Shown here piece after piece: positions 32,555-41,247 of a stretch of 47,749 nt of DNA. This stretch comes from an uncultured Bacteroidales bacterium (GTDB taxonomy: Bacteria > Bacteroidota > Bacteroidia > Bacteroidales > Bacteroidaceae). A program made the translations under genes and the position numbers. The first letter of the stretch is position 1. Every line of letters starts with the position of its first letter. The notes under the pieces are model-generated. The model was given only the letters and a program-made list of their open reading frames with translations. It made no database searches and was not told the origin of the DNA. The stretch lies in assembly GCA_902800305.1 (NCBI GenBank), contig CADCDP010000019.1:1-47749 (forward strand), read 5' to 3'.

Positions 32555-33886
32555 ATGAAAACAGCAAAACTTTTCCTCTTGGCAACTGTAGCCCTTAGCA
32601 TGGCGGTTGCCTCCTGTTCCAACGACGACAACAACGAGAACCCACAACCCGTCATCTGTCCCACCGACTCCACCAACGTGACTCCGCCGACGGAAGATTC
32701 CACATGGGTGTATGAATGGCGCCCCGCCAAGGCCATCACCCTGACCACTTCCCAGCAAGACATCGCTCGACGATTGAGCACATTCTCGTGGCAGCTGTTC
32801 GCTGAACTCTACAAGCGCAGCGAGAACGGCACGAAAAACATTATCTACTCGCCTTTCAGCGTGGAAACCGACTTTGGCATGGTGCTCAACGGAATGCAGG
32901 GCACAGCCAAAGAGGAACTGCTCAACCTGCTCGGACTCAGCAACATTTCCACCGACGACCTCAACAACTTCTTCACCGCCATGTCGCAAGGCATCGACGA
33001 GGCCGACAACATGACCCGATTCTCTTCAGCCAACTCCCTGTGGTACGCCCAAGACCACACTCTCAACGCCGATTTCCAGAACGCCCTGCAAACCCATTAC
33101 GGTGCGGAGATTTTCCCCGTCACCTTCACTTCCGCAACCGCCAACGACATCAACAAATGGTGCTCTGAGAAGACCAACGGCCGCATCCCATCCATCGTGG
33201 GGCAAACCTCGTCACTCGACCTCATGCACCTCATCAACGCCGTCTATTTTCGTTCGAACTGGGCTGACCACTTCGACGAGGTACAAACAACCAACGCACC
33301 CTTCACCACTGCCGCAGGTGACACACAAGAGGTCAGCATGATGCAAAAAGTCTTCAGCCACGAAGTACTTGAATTCGACTACACCTACAACGATTGTTAC
33401 GAACAGATGGTCATCCCCTTCAACAATGGTGCCTACCGCATGGCGTTCATCCTGCCTCGCGAATCGAGCAGCATCGGCGAGGTCATCGCCAATATCACCC
33501 AAAACGACATCGTCCAACAAAGACCCGACGATTACACGCTCATCCATTTGGAACTGCCCAAATTCAAGGTCTCGTCAAACTACGACCTGAGGAACGTACT
33601 CACTCAAATGGGCTGCACCCTCTTCTCGGCTGACGACGATTGCTTCCACTTCTTTGCGCAAGACAACAGGACACCCACGGGCATTGTTCACAAAGCCTTT
33701 CTCCAAATCGACGAAAAAGGAGCTGAGGCAGCCGCTGCCACCGACATCTTCCTATGCACTTCGGATGGCGAGGAACCCACCTACACCGACCTCTACCTCA
33801 CCTTCAATCGTCCCTTCCTCTACACCATTATTGAGAGCAGCACGGGATACCCCCTCTTCATGGGCTACATCAGCCACATCGAGTGA
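32555..33886 (+). CDS. serpin (serine/cysteine protease inhibitor) lipoprotein
   Basis: Protein of 443 residues. A lipoprotein signal (lipid Cys21 in AVASCSND) and an acidic linker are followed by the complete serpin fold: NIIYSPFSVETDFGMVLNGM, FSSANSLWYAQDHTLNADFQ, LDLMHLINAVYFRSNWADHF and the C-terminal LTFNRPFLYTIIES and PLFMGYISHIE. The hinge EKGAEAAAATDIF is rich in small residues as in inhibitory serpins, so it should trap proteases by loop insertion. The reactive loop (about LCTSDGEEPTYTDLY) is about six residues longer than in alpha-1-antitrypsin, so P1 cannot be fixed; Cys, Thr or Ser are near the expected place. A surface-anchored inhibitor could guard the cell against host or its own proteases. 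Confidence 0.95.
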   Translation: MKTAKLFLLATVALSMAVASCSNDDNNENPQPVICPTDSTNVTPPTEDSTWVYEWRPAKAITLTTSQQDIARRLSTFSWQLFAELYKRSENGTKNIIYSPFSVETDFGMVLNGMQGTAKEELLNLLGLSNISTDDLNNFFTAMSQGIDEADNMTRFSSANSLWYAQDHTLNADFQNALQTHYGAEIFPVTFTSATANDINKWCSEKTNGRIPSIVGQTSSLDLMHLINAVYFRSNWADHFDEVQTTNAPFTTAAGDTQEVSMMQKVFSHEVLEFDYTYNDCYEQMVIPFNNGAYRMAFILPRESSSIGEVIANITQNDIVQQRPDDYTLIHLELPKFKVSSNYDLRNVLTQMGCTLFSADDDCFHFFAQDNRTPTGIVHKAFLQIDEKGAEAAAATDIFLCTSDGEEPTYTDLYLTFNRPFLYTIIESSTGYPLFMGYISHIE

Positions 33887-33900
33887 GCCTTCCGACGCTC

Positions 33901-33999
33901 GCCTCGTCACCCCAAAAGCGGTGTGAGTCACACCGCCATACCCGGTCTGAGTCACACCGCCACCCTCGGTGTGACTCAGACCGTTTTTGAGGTGTCGAA
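33901..33999. repeat. three 17-bp palindromes at an exact 24-bp period, copy 2
   Basis: Units at 33919-33935 (CGGTGTGAGTCACACCG), 33943-33959 and 33967-33983, the last two imperfect, start 24 bases apart. The flanks CCTCGTCACC and GAGGTGTCGA match copy 1 at 21857-21955. The copy starts 15 bases after the serpin stop codon. Confidence 0.9.
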
Positions 34000-34007
34000 G
34001 GCACCCT

Positions 34008-34057
34008 AAAAGGGAACGCCCCTGCTCCGGATGACCGAAGCAGGGGCGTTCCCTTTT
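34008..34057. terminator. bidirectional intrinsic terminator
   Basis: A perfect 19-base stem (34008-34026 with 34039-34057) begins AAAAGGGAACGCCCC and ends GGGGCGTTCCCTTTT, with T-runs on both strands. It ends both the serpin and the asd transcript. Confidence 0.92.
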
Positions 34058-34081
34058 TGAGTATGCTTTTAGAGCGATTTC

Positions 34082-35092
34082 TTACTTCACGTTGCCCACC
34101 TTAATGAGGTACTCGGCAATCTGCACGGCGTTGAGTGCTGCACCCTTTTTGATTTGGTCACCCGAAAGCCAGAAGGTGAGTCCGTTCTCGTTGGCGAGGT
34201 CTTTACGCACACGACCCACATACACATCGTCCTTGCCAGCCGTGTAAAGCGGCATGGGGTACTTCTGGTTCTTGGGGTCGTCGATGAGGGTCACACCGTC
34301 GGCAGCAGCGATGGCAGCCTGTGCCTCCTCGACCGAGATAGGTTTCTCCGTCTCCACCCACACGGCTTCGCTGTGGGCACGAAGCGACGAGATGCGCACA
34401 CACATGGCCGAGCACTTGGCATCGGTGTGCATGATTTTACGGGTCTCGTTGAACATCTTCATCTCCTCTTTCGTGTAGCCGTTGTCCTGGAACACGTCAA
34501 TCTGTGGAATCACATTGTAGGCCAACTGATAGGCAAACTTGTTCACGGTCGGCTCCTTACCTTCCACCAGTTCCTTGTACTGCTGTTGTAGCTCGGCCAT
34601 AGCAGCGGCACCAGCTCCAGAGGCACTCTGGTAGCTGGCCACATGAATGCGCTGGATGTGGCTCAGTTTCTCGATGGGTTTCAGCACGACCACCATCATA
34701 ATGGTGGTGCAGTTGGGGTTGGCGATGATGCCACGAGGACGGTTGAGCGCATCCTCGGCGTTGCACTCGGGCACCACCAATGGCACGTCGTCGTCCATGC
34801 GGAAAGCACTCGAATTGTCAATCATCACGGCACCAAACTTGGTGATGTCCTCCGCAAACTCCTTCGACGTGCCAGCACCAGCCGACGTAAAGGCGATGTC
34901 CACACCCTTGAAGTCGTCGCCGTGCTTGAGGAGCTGCACTTCATACTCCTTGCCACGGAAGGTATATTTTCTTCCGGCACTACGGGTTGAGCCGAAAAGC
35001 ACAAGTTCGTCAATTGGGAAATTTCTCTCATCAAGAACACGAAGGAATTCCTGTCCTACGGCACCACTGGCGCCAACAATTGCTACTTTCAT
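34082..35092 (-). CDS. asd: aspartate-semialdehyde dehydrogenase
   Basis: Cytoplasmic enzyme of 336 residues that reduces aspartyl phosphate to aspartate semialdehyde with NADPH, feeding lysine/diaminopimelate, threonine and methionine synthesis. The N-terminal nucleotide fold ([19 protein letters not shown]), the active-site Cys in [15 protein letters not shown], the [16 protein letters not shown] substrate region and the histidine-containing [14 protein letters not shown] block are all intact. It is monocistronic, with a promoter box at 35210-35217 and a structured leader of about 110 bases. Confidence 0.97.
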   Translation of the reverse strand: MKVAIVGASGAVGQEFLRVLDERNFPIDELVLFGSTRSAGRKYTFRGKEYEVQLLKHGDDFKGVDIAFTSAGAGTSKEFAEDITKFGAVMIDNSSAFRMDDDVPLVVPECNAEDALNRPRGIIANPNCTTIMMVVVLKPIEKLSHIQRIHVASYQSASGAGAAAMAELQQQYKELVEGKEPTVNKFAYQLAYNVIPQIDVFQDNGYTKEEMKMFNETRKIMHTDAKCSAMCVRISSLRAHSEAVWVETEKPISVEEAQAAIAAADGVTLIDDPKNQKYPMPLYTAGKDDVYVGRVRKDLANENGLTFWLSGDQIKKGAALNAVQIAEYLIKVGNVK

Positions 35093-35121
35093 CTTTTACC
35101 TTATTTGTTGTTTTTTTACAT

Positions 35122-35186
35122 AAAAAGAGCTTCGTCTCAGCATAGCTCAAGCAAGCTTGGCTCTGCGTTCGACTTGCATCTTTTTT
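35122..35186 (-). other. structured leader of asd, possible dispersed repeat
   Basis: On the minus strand the stretch runs from GATGCAAGTCGAACGCAGAG through AAGCTTGCTTGAGCTATG to GCTCTTTTTA. AGAGC and GCTCT flank inner inverted words and are followed by five T, so it could act as an attenuator-like hairpin in the leader. From memory, very similar stretches occur between genes in other Bacteroidales genomes; this could not be checked here. Confidence 0.45.
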
Positions 35187-35209
35187 CCTTTTATTCTGCA
35201 AAAACGCTG

Positions 35210-35217
35210 CAAAATTA
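35210..35217 (-). promoter_or_regulatory. -7 box of asd
   Basis: TAATTTTG on the minus strand, about 118 bases before the asd start codon. Confidence 0.5.
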
Positions 35218-35261
35218 CGGATTTTAAGTAGAAAAAGGAAAGGAGAATGGGAGAAAAAGCG

Positions 35262-35269
35262 TATCTTTG
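35262..35269 (+). promoter_or_regulatory. -7 box of the antiporter gene
   Basis: TATCTTTG fits TAnnTTTG, 60 bases before the TTG start codon at 35330. Confidence 0.55.
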
Positions 35270-35329
35270 CACAAAAAAGAGGGGTTTGTCTCCTCAAATC
35301 CACTTATTTAGACAACTAAACCTATCATT

Positions 35330-37477
35330 TTGGACGTTATCTCTACATATCTGCACCTGCCTATCACCGACCCGACGTGGATATTTTTCCTTGTGCTCTG
35401 CGTCATTCTTTTTGCGCCGATGATATTCAGCAAATTGCACATTCCGCACCTCATCGGAATGATTCTGGCTGGTGTGCTGATAGGTGAGAACGGGCTAAAC
35501 CTGCTGGCCCGGGATGCGTCGTTCGAGCTGTTCGGCAAAGTGGGCATCTACTTCATCATGTTTCTGGCAGGTCTGGAGATGGACTTGCAGAATCTGAAGC
35601 AGAACCGCGTGAAGGGGTTTACGTTTGGCTTCATCACCACCGTCATCCCGTTTGTCCTTGGTTTCATCGCGGGATTCTATTTCCTGCACTACAGTATTGC
35701 TGCCTCCTTGCTCTTGGCCTGCATTTTTGCCTCCCACACGTTGGTGGCCTATCCGATTGTGGGACGCTACGGACTGAGCAAGTCGCCGGCAGTCACGATT
35801 TCGGTGGCAGCGACGATGGTGGCACTCCTCTCGGCACTCCTCTTTTTGGCGGGCATTGCCGGAACGCTGAAAGGTACGGGCGACATTTGGTTTTGGTGCC
35901 TTTTTCTCTTGAAATTCGTTGTTTACATCTTTGGCGTGTTTTTCCTGCTGCCGAAGCTCATCCGTGTCTTTTTCCGCAAATTCAGCGACCCCGTCATCCA
36001 GTTCACCTTCACGCTGGCCATCGTGCTGCTGTCGGCGGCAACGGCTGAACTCTGTGGGCTGGAAGGTATCTTCGGAGCCTTCCTTTCGGGCTTGGTGCTC
36101 AACCGCTTTGTGCCCAACAGCTCGCCGCTGATGAACCGCATCGAGTTTGTGGGCAACGCGCTCTTCATCCCCTATTTCCTCATCGGAGTGGGCATGTTGG
36201 TGAATGTAGAACCGATGTTTCATGAAGGCAAGGCGGCTGTCGTTGTCGCCATCATGGTCATCGCGGGTACATTATCTAAATATATAGCGGCATACATCAG
36301 CCGCAAGATGTTCCACATGACGCGCACCGAGGGCGTGATGATGTTTGGTTTGACCGAGGCTCATGCTGCTGGTGCTTTGGCCATGGTGATGGTGGGTGTG
36401 AACTTAGAGGTGGCTCCTGGGGTACCTTTGATGAACAACGCCGTGCTGGATGGTGTGGTGATGATGATTCTCATTTCGTGCATCATCAGCTCGCTCGCCA
36501 CCGACCAAGCGGCAAAGAAGATGAAGGTGGCGAATGAGGGGACAAACAAGAAGGTACGAAGAGACAGTACGTCGCGTGACGACGAGAAGATTCTCATCCC
36601 TATCAACGAGCCAAGCAACATCGGCACCCTGATGTCCACCGCCTTTATGATGCGCAACCAACAACTGAAGCGCGGACTCATTTGCCTGAACATCATCAAC
36701 GATGCCGACCTCAGCGACAAGACCCAAGCACACAGCCGCGAATGTCTGGAGATGGCGACCCAACTGGCCTTGGCTGCCGATGTGCCTGTGCAGACCCAGA
36801 CACGCTTGGCGGTCAATTTCGTGACGGCCACCATCCATGCGCTACGCGAGAACGATGCCAGCGAGTTGCTTATCGGTTTGCATCGACAACGTCACAAAGG
36901 CGACTCGTTCCTCGGACAGTTTGCCCAAGGACTTATCGACGGTATGTCGCGCCAACTCATCATCGTGAACATGAACATCCCTGCCAACACCATCCGCAAG
37001 ATTGTGGTGGCTGTACCCGAAAAGGCAGAATACGAGAAGGGATTTTATCGCTGGATTAACCGTATCGCACGTATGGCGGAAGACCTCGGTTGCCCAATGG
37101 ACTTCTATGCCACGGAAACAACGGGCAACCTCATCATGCACTATATGCGTGACCGCCACAAGAGTGTGCGTGACGACTACGAGATACTCGACTCATGGAA
37201 TGACTTCCCCGCCCTGCGCCACGAACTCCACCCCGACCATCTGCTGGTGGTGGTCACAGCACGTCGAGGCAGCATCTCCTACCAGAAGTCTTTCGCGAAG
37301 CTCCCCTACCAGCTGCAAACGGACTTCGCCCAACAAAGCCTCATGCTCATCTACCCCGACCAGCAGGAGGGCAGCAACGAAATTCACGCTTTCACCGACC
37401 CACACCGCTACAATACCGCTACTGGCACCACCCGCATCGGTAGGTGGCTGAGCAAGTGGATAGGAGAAATGGGGTAA
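35330..37477 (+). CDS. CPA2-type cation/proton antiporter with C-terminal stress-like domains
   Basis: Protein of 715 residues. The first 400 form about 12 transmembrane helices of the Na+/H+ or K+/H+ exchanger fold, with GMILAGVLIGENGLNLL, MFLAGLEMDLQNLKQNRVKG, ELCGLEGIFGAFLSGLVLNR and FGLTEAHAAGALAMVMVGVN. The soluble C-terminal part (about 410-710) resembles two universal-stress-protein-like units (EKILIPINEPSNIGTLMS; TIRKIVVAVPEKAEYEKG). The start is TTG at 35330: the frame opens only at 35312, there is no ATG before codon 31, and starting there would remove the first helix. It probably exchanges cations for protons across the inner membrane in pH or osmotic control. Confidence 0.9.
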   Translation: MDVISTYLHLPITDPTWIFFLVLCVILFAPMIFSKLHIPHLIGMILAGVLIGENGLNLLARDASFELFGKVGIYFIMFLAGLEMDLQNLKQNRVKGFTFGFITTVIPFVLGFIAGFYFLHYSIAASLLLACIFASHTLVAYPIVGRYGLSKSPAVTISVAATMVALLSALLFLAGIAGTLKGTGDIWFWCLFLLKFVVYIFGVFFLLPKLIRVFFRKFSDPVIQFTFTLAIVLLSAATAELCGLEGIFGAFLSGLVLNRFVPNSSPLMNRIEFVGNALFIPYFLIGVGMLVNVEPMFHEGKAAVVVAIMVIAGTLSKYIAAYISRKMFHMTRTEGVMMFGLTEAHAAGALAMVMVGVNLEVAPGVPLMNNAVLDGVVMMILISCIISSLATDQAAKKMKVANEGTNKKVRRDSTSRDDEKILIPINEPSNIGTLMSTAFMMRNQQLKRGLICLNIINDADLSDKTQAHSRECLEMATQLALAADVPVQTQTRLAVNFVTATIHALRENDASELLIGLHRQRHKGDSFLGQFAQGLIDGMSRQLIIVNMNIPANTIRKIVVAVPEKAEYEKGFYRWINRIARMAEDLGCPMDFYATETTGNLIMHYMRDRHKSVRDDYEILDSWNDFPALRHELHPDHLLVVVTARRGSISYQKSFAKLPYQLQTDFAQQSLMLIYPDQQEGSNEIHAFTDPHRYNTATGTTRIGRWLSKWIGEMG

Positions 37478-37511
37478 AAGAAATGTAAAATGTAAAGTGT
37501 AAAAGGGAAAA

Positions 37512-38273
37512 ATGATAACTCTCCACAACATCACCAAATCCTTCGGCACCCTGCAAGTGCTTAAAGGTATCGACCTCCACATCGACAAGGGAGAGGTCGT
37601 GAGTATCGTCGGCCCATCGGGAGCGGGCAAGACCACGCTCCTGCAAATCATGGGCACCCTCGATACTCCCGACACAGGTACCGTTTACATCGATGGCATC
37701 GATGTCACCCACCAGAAAGACAAGGACATCGCCCGATTCCGCAACCAACACTTGGGCTTCGTCTTCCAGTTTCATCAGCTTCTGCCCGAATTTACGGCAT
37801 TGGAGAATGTATGCATTCCTGCCCTCATCGGCGGCAAAAGCAAGAAACAGACAGAGGAACGCGCCAAGCAACTGCTGAACGAACTGGGACTCGCTGACCG
37901 CGCCCAACACAAACCAGCCGAACTCTCGGGAGGCGAAAAGCAACGTGTGGCGGTGGCAAGGGCACTCATCAACAACCCTTCCATCATCTTGGCAGACGAA
38001 CCGTCTGGCTCGCTCGATTCGAAGAACAAGGCGGAACTGCACCAGCTCTTCTTCGACCTGCGCGACAAATTCGGACAGACATTCGTGATTGTCACCCACG
38101 ACGAAGGGCTTTCGAAGCTAACAGACAGAACTATTCATATTAAAGACGGATTGATTCATGACGACAATGGAAAACAGCCAACAGACGACGGACAACAGTC
38201 AACAGACAACGGACAACAAACCGAAAATAACGCTGAAACTGGGCAAGAGGAATCTGCTGAAAGTCATACGTGA
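37512..38273 (+). CDS. lolD: LolD-like ABC transporter ATPase with a repeat-derived tail
   Basis: ATPase of 253 residues of the lipoprotein-release/MacB group. Walker [15 protein letters not shown]-loop [18 protein letters not shown], signature [15 protein letters not shown], Walker [14 protein letters not shown] and H-loop VIVTHDEG are intact. The conserved protein ends near residue 215 (IHIKDGLI); residues 216-253 are an extra hydrophilic tail ([15 protein letters not shown]) that lies entirely over the start of the next gene in another frame and is built from a 21-bp tandem repeat. The membrane partner (LolC/E) is not adjacent. It starts 34 bases after the antiporter gene, behind a short TGTAAA-rich stretch. 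Confidence 0.93.
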   Translation: MITLHNITKSFGTLQVLKGIDLHIDKGEVVSIVGPSGAGKTTLLQIMGTLDTPDTGTVYIDGIDVTHQKDKDIARFRNQHLGFVFQFHQLLPEFTALENVCIPALIGGKSKKQTEERAKQLLNELGLADRAQHKPAELSGGEKQRVAVARALINNPSIILADEPSGSLDSKNKAELHQLFFDLRDKFGQTFVIVTHDEGLSKLTDRTIHIKDGLIHDDNGKQPTDDGQQSTDNGQQTENNAETGQEESAESHT

Positions 38274-38979
38274 GAGAGACAATGGCGTCTATTTAGACGG
38301 AGGGGACATCGGCCACATCTTGCTGCCCCAACGTTATGTACCCGAAGGCACGAAGAGGGGTGACATCCTTGACGTGTTCCTCTATCTCGACCATGAGGAA
38401 CGGCTCACAGCCACCACCCAACATCCACTCATCGAGGTGGGACAATTTGCCTACCTCGAATGTACGTGGACGAACGAATACGGTGCTTACCTGAACTGGG
38501 GACTGATGAAGGATCTCTTCTGTCCGTTCCGCGAACAGAAGGTGCGGATGCAGCGAGGCCAGCGCTATCTGGTTTACTGCTACATCGACGACATCACCTA
38601 CCGCATTGTCTGCTCCAGCAAGGTGGAGAAATTCCAGAAGGCCATTTCGGAGCAAAACGACGAAAGACAGCCTCAACCACATCACCGCAAGAACGAGCAA
38701 CCGTACAATCGTTTTAATAATCGAGACACATCACCCGACCGTCGAGTTCTCATCGGCGATTTCTCCAAACGCCTGTTCGGACATCTGCAGCTGACTCCCA
38801 ACGGTTTCACCCCCTATCACGACAAATCGCCAGCGGAAGAAATCTACGCTATGTTTGGAGTAAGCAAGAAAGTCTTCAAGCAAGCCATCGGCGACCTCTA
38901 CAAGCAGGAATTGATCGACATCCGACCCAACGGCATCGAACTGACGGTGAAGGGCAAAGCAATGGGCGTGGAAGAATAA
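38158..38979 (+). CDS. CvfB/YitL-like S1-domain RNA-binding protein
   Basis: Protein of 273 residues: a repeat-derived N-terminus (NSQQTTD twice, about 6-19), then S1-like beta-barrel units ([80 protein letters not shown]) and a C-terminal winged-helix ([20 protein letters not shown]). The family affects virulence gene expression in Staphylococcus and binds RNA. It overlaps the LolD gene by 116 bases; the start could also be the second ATG at 38167. Its last codons form one arm of the 21-bp inverted repeat at 38952-39002. Confidence 0.88.
   Translation: MTTMENSQQTTDNSQQTTDNKPKITLKLGKRNLLKVIRERDNGVYLDGGDIGHILLPQRYVPEGTKRGDILDVFLYLDHEERLTATTQHPLIEVGQFAYLECTWTNEYGAYLNWGLMKDLFCPFREQKVRMQRGQRYLVYCYIDDITYRIVCSSKVEKFQKAISEQNDERQPQPHHRKNEQPYNRFNNRDTSPDRRVLIGDFSKRLFGHLQLTPNGFTPYHDKSPAEEIYAMFGVSKKVFKQAIGDLYKQELIDIRPNGIELTVKGKAMGVEE
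38179..38220 (+). repeat. 21-bp tandem repeat read in two frames
   Basis: Two units (38179-38199 and 38200-38220) of CAACAGAC(G/A)ACGGACAACA plus two or three bases. The 21-base length gives a seven-residue repeat in both overlapping genes: QSTDNGQ at the end of LolD and NSQQTTD at the start of the CvfB-like protein. Confidence 0.85.
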
Positions 38980-39002
38980 CCTCCACGCCCATTGCTTTGC
39001 CC
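38952..39002. terminator. perfect 21-bp inverted repeat across the CvfB stop codon
   Basis: Arms 38952-38972 and 38982-39002 are exact reverse complements around the loop AGAATAACC. The left arm is coding (GKAMGVE) and the stop codon lies in the loop. The T-runs are poor, yet the position between convergent genes suggests a bidirectional transcription end or an mRNA 3' stabiliser. Confidence 0.75.
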
Positions 39003-39032
39003 TTATCTGGCTGACTATGATGAATTCGCACA

Positions 39033-40574
39033 TTACCTCACCCATTGTTCCGGATTGAGGCGAGACCTTTCGTTACAAAGCTGGAACTGGAGGATATAAC
39101 GTCCATCAGCATCTCGTCCCACCGCACCCAGCGTGTCTCGGGTCTTGACATTTTGCCCTGTGCTGACCGAGACTGATGAAAGTCTCGAATAGACGGAAAT
39201 GTAAGAACCGTGACGAAGCATGACAGTATAAAAACCGCCATATTGAAAGACGCGACTGACGGTTCCATCGAAGACAGCACGAGCGGCACATCCCTGTTGA
39301 CCACGGATGTCAATGCCCTTGTTGTTGAGCGTGACATTCTTCAACCCCGCTACAGAGTAATTGCCGTAATGCCCAACTACGCTGTAACTGCCGGTGATGG
39401 GCATCGGGAGGCGTCCCTTGTTGCTGGCAAAGTTCTTGGAAAGCTTGGCACTCGACCCTGTGTCGCTCTTCCAATTCTCCGAACGGGCACGTTCTGTCCG
39501 TTCCTCTCGTTCTGCCGCCTTCACATTGGCTTCCGCTGTTTTCAGGTCGGCCTTTGCCTTGTCTGATGCACTCTTGGCATCCGCTTTTTCCTTCTCGGTC
39601 TTGGCATTACGACGTGCCATCTCCGCTTCGGCTGCCGCTTTCCGTTTCCGTTCAGCCTCCGCTTTCGCTGCTGCCAATCGACGTGCTTTCTCTGCCTCTG
39701 CCTTCTTACGCGCCTCTGCCTCCTTGCGTTTCCGCTCCGCTTCGGCACGTCGAGCCGCTTCGATTTCTTCCTGAATGATACGGTCAATTTCAGCATTCAG
39801 CGACTGCTCTTTCTTCTGGTAGTCTTGTATCTGCTTCTGTACGGTAGCGATGTTCTTGTTGAGGAAGTCCACTTTTGTCTGGCAACTGGTCTTCAAGCCC
39901 TGCAACGAACGTTTCCGCTCCTCCACTGCATGAAGACTGTGCTCCTTCTTGGCTTTGGCACTCAACAACTCGTTCTGCTTTGCCTTCACCTCCAGTTGCT
40001 TTTCCTTGAGCAACTCGCCTTGCGCCTTCTGGAAAGTGGAGTATTCCTGCATGTAGCGGAAACGACGCACCATCTGCGTGAAGTTGTTGGCAGAGAAGAT
40101 GAACATGAGCTTATTCTGCACAGACTTGTTCTTGCGCATATACACCATCGCCTTGGCGTAACGCTTCTTCTTGATTTCAAGGTCTTTCTGAAGCTTTGCC
40201 AACTGCACATTGAGTGTGTCGATAGTGATGCCTAACGCAACGATGTCCTTGTTCAAACTGTCGATGGACTCCTGCTGTCGGCCTATCTGGTGGTCAAGAA
40301 TAAGTACGCTGTCGAGATTGGCCTTCACATTCTTGTTGAGCTGTGCCAACTGTGCCTGCGACTGCTTGCGAGCCTTCTGCGTGGCAGCCTGTTCGTTTTT
40401 CAGCTGCGTCTTCTTGTCCACCTTTTGGGGAGCAGCCTTCTTCTGAGGCGTTTTCTTGGGGGATGTCTTTGGGGTCGTGGACTTTGGGGTCGTAGCCGTC
40501 CCCTTCTTACTGCTTTGAGCAGCAAGAGGAAATGCCAATACAAAGACTACGATGAAGATAAGAAAACGTCTCAT
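39033..40574 (-). CDS. EnvC-like murein hydrolase activator with degenerate LytM domain
   Basis: Exported protein of 513 residues: signal peptide (ending FPLAAQ), a Lys/Thr/Pro-rich stretch (about 22-50), a long coiled coil (about 50-375) with an Ala/Glu/Arg/Lys-rich segment, and a C-terminal LytM/M23 fold (about 390-513). In active M23 enzymes the zinc ligands come from HxxxD and HxH motifs; here the places read NNKGIDI and LQFQL, so the ligands are missing. This is the EnvC pattern, where the domain activates amidases to split septal peptidoglycan. It is the last gene of the dut-TPR-DUF4292-envC operon. Confidence 0.9.
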   Translation of the reverse strand: MRRFLIFIVVFVLAFPLAAQSSKKGTATTPKSTTPKTSPKKTPQKKAAPQKVDKKTQLKNEQAATQKARKQSQAQLAQLNKNVKANLDSVLILDHQIGRQQESIDSLNKDIVALGITIDTLNVQLAKLQKDLEIKKKRYAKAMVYMRKNKSVQNKLMFIFSANNFTQMVRRFRYMQEYSTFQKAQGELLKEKQLEVKAKQNELLSAKAKKEHSLHAVEERKRSLQGLKTSCQTKVDFLNKNIATVQKQIQDYQKKEQSLNAEIDRIIQEEIEAARRAEAERKRKEAEARKKAEAEKARRLAAAKAEAERKRKAAAEAEMARRNAKTEKEKADAKSASDKAKADLKTAEANVKAAEREERTERARSENWKSDTGSSAKLSKNFASNKGRLPMPITGSYSVVGHYGNYSVAGLKNVTLNNKGIDIRGQQGCAARAVFDGTVSRVFQYGGFYTVMLRHGSYISVYSRLSSVSVSTGQNVKTRDTLGAVGRDADGRYILQFQLCNERSRLNPEQWVR

Positions 40575-40596
40575 GCAGAATCTCTAACGAAAAGGT

Positions 40597-41247
40597 CTAT
40601 TGGTTGACAATGTTCCCGAACAACTTATTGGCTTCCGTTTTTGTATATTTGTCCGACACCGTCGTATGCGCATTCCAGTTCGACAAGTTCCCCTTACCCG
40701 AAAGCTTCAAATCCAGCTGGATGGGCGTTTTTGCGGGGACGGTATAAGACAGTTCATCCGAACTTTGTGCCTCTTTCCAGAAGAAGTCCTGAATGGTGGC
40801 GAAGTCGATGTTCTTGCTTTTCAGCGCGGTCATCTCATCGTAGGTCGTATCCACGTAGCGTTTGTTGATGCGGTCGATAATCAGCATTCGGTCGGGTGAC
40901 AGTTCCAAGCGTCCTACCTCGGTAATGCCCAAGAGGGGGTCAACCAGCGTAATCTGGATGACATCGTCGTAGCGCATACGGAGGTTACCGTTCGTCGTGA
41001 TGTCCTTCCCGTTTTGCACGATGGTCACACGCACCTTCGCTGTAAAGTTCGTGCCAGGGGCTATTGTTTTCTCCTTCGTCTTGGTGGTAGGAGTCTCTTT
41101 CGTGGTCGTTGTCCCTTTCGTGGTGGGAGTCACCACCGTCGTTGTTGGCTGAGTCTTGTCGTCCCCATCCTTTGCTGCTTTTTTCGACGAGTGGCACGAT
41201 GCAAGCATCAGCATCGCCAGTATAGGCAGTAATAAAACCTTCTTCAT
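40597..41247 (-). CDS. DUF4292 lipoprotein
   Basis: Protein of 216 residues with a lipoprotein signal (lipid Cys18 in LMLASCHSS), a Thr/Lys/Pro-rich linker (about 30-65) and a LolA/LolB-like beta sheet (TAKVRVTIVQNGKDITTNGN, DDVIQITLVDPLLGITEVGR, PDRMLIIDRINKRYVD) that places it in DUF4292. The fold hints at handling lipid or lipoprotein, but this is not proven. Its start overlaps the upstream TPR gene by four bases (ATGA), and EnvC follows 22 bases later. Confidence 0.87.
   Translation of the reverse strand: MKKVLLLPILAMLMLASCHSSKKAAKDGDDKTQPTTTVVTPTTKGTTTTKETPTTKTKEKTIAPGTNFTAKVRVTIVQNGKDITTNGNLRMRYDDVIQITLVDPLLGITEVGRLELSPDRMLIIDRINKRYVDTTYDEMTALKSKNIDFATIQDFFWKEAQSSDELSYTVPAKTPIQLDLKLSGKGNLSNWNAHTTVSDKYTKTEANKLFGNIVNQ

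Noticed and set aside
38179..38220. The 21-bp repeat as a regulatory operator
   Set aside because: It lies within two overlapping coding frames and has no palindromic symmetry; tandem slippage is the simpler explanation.
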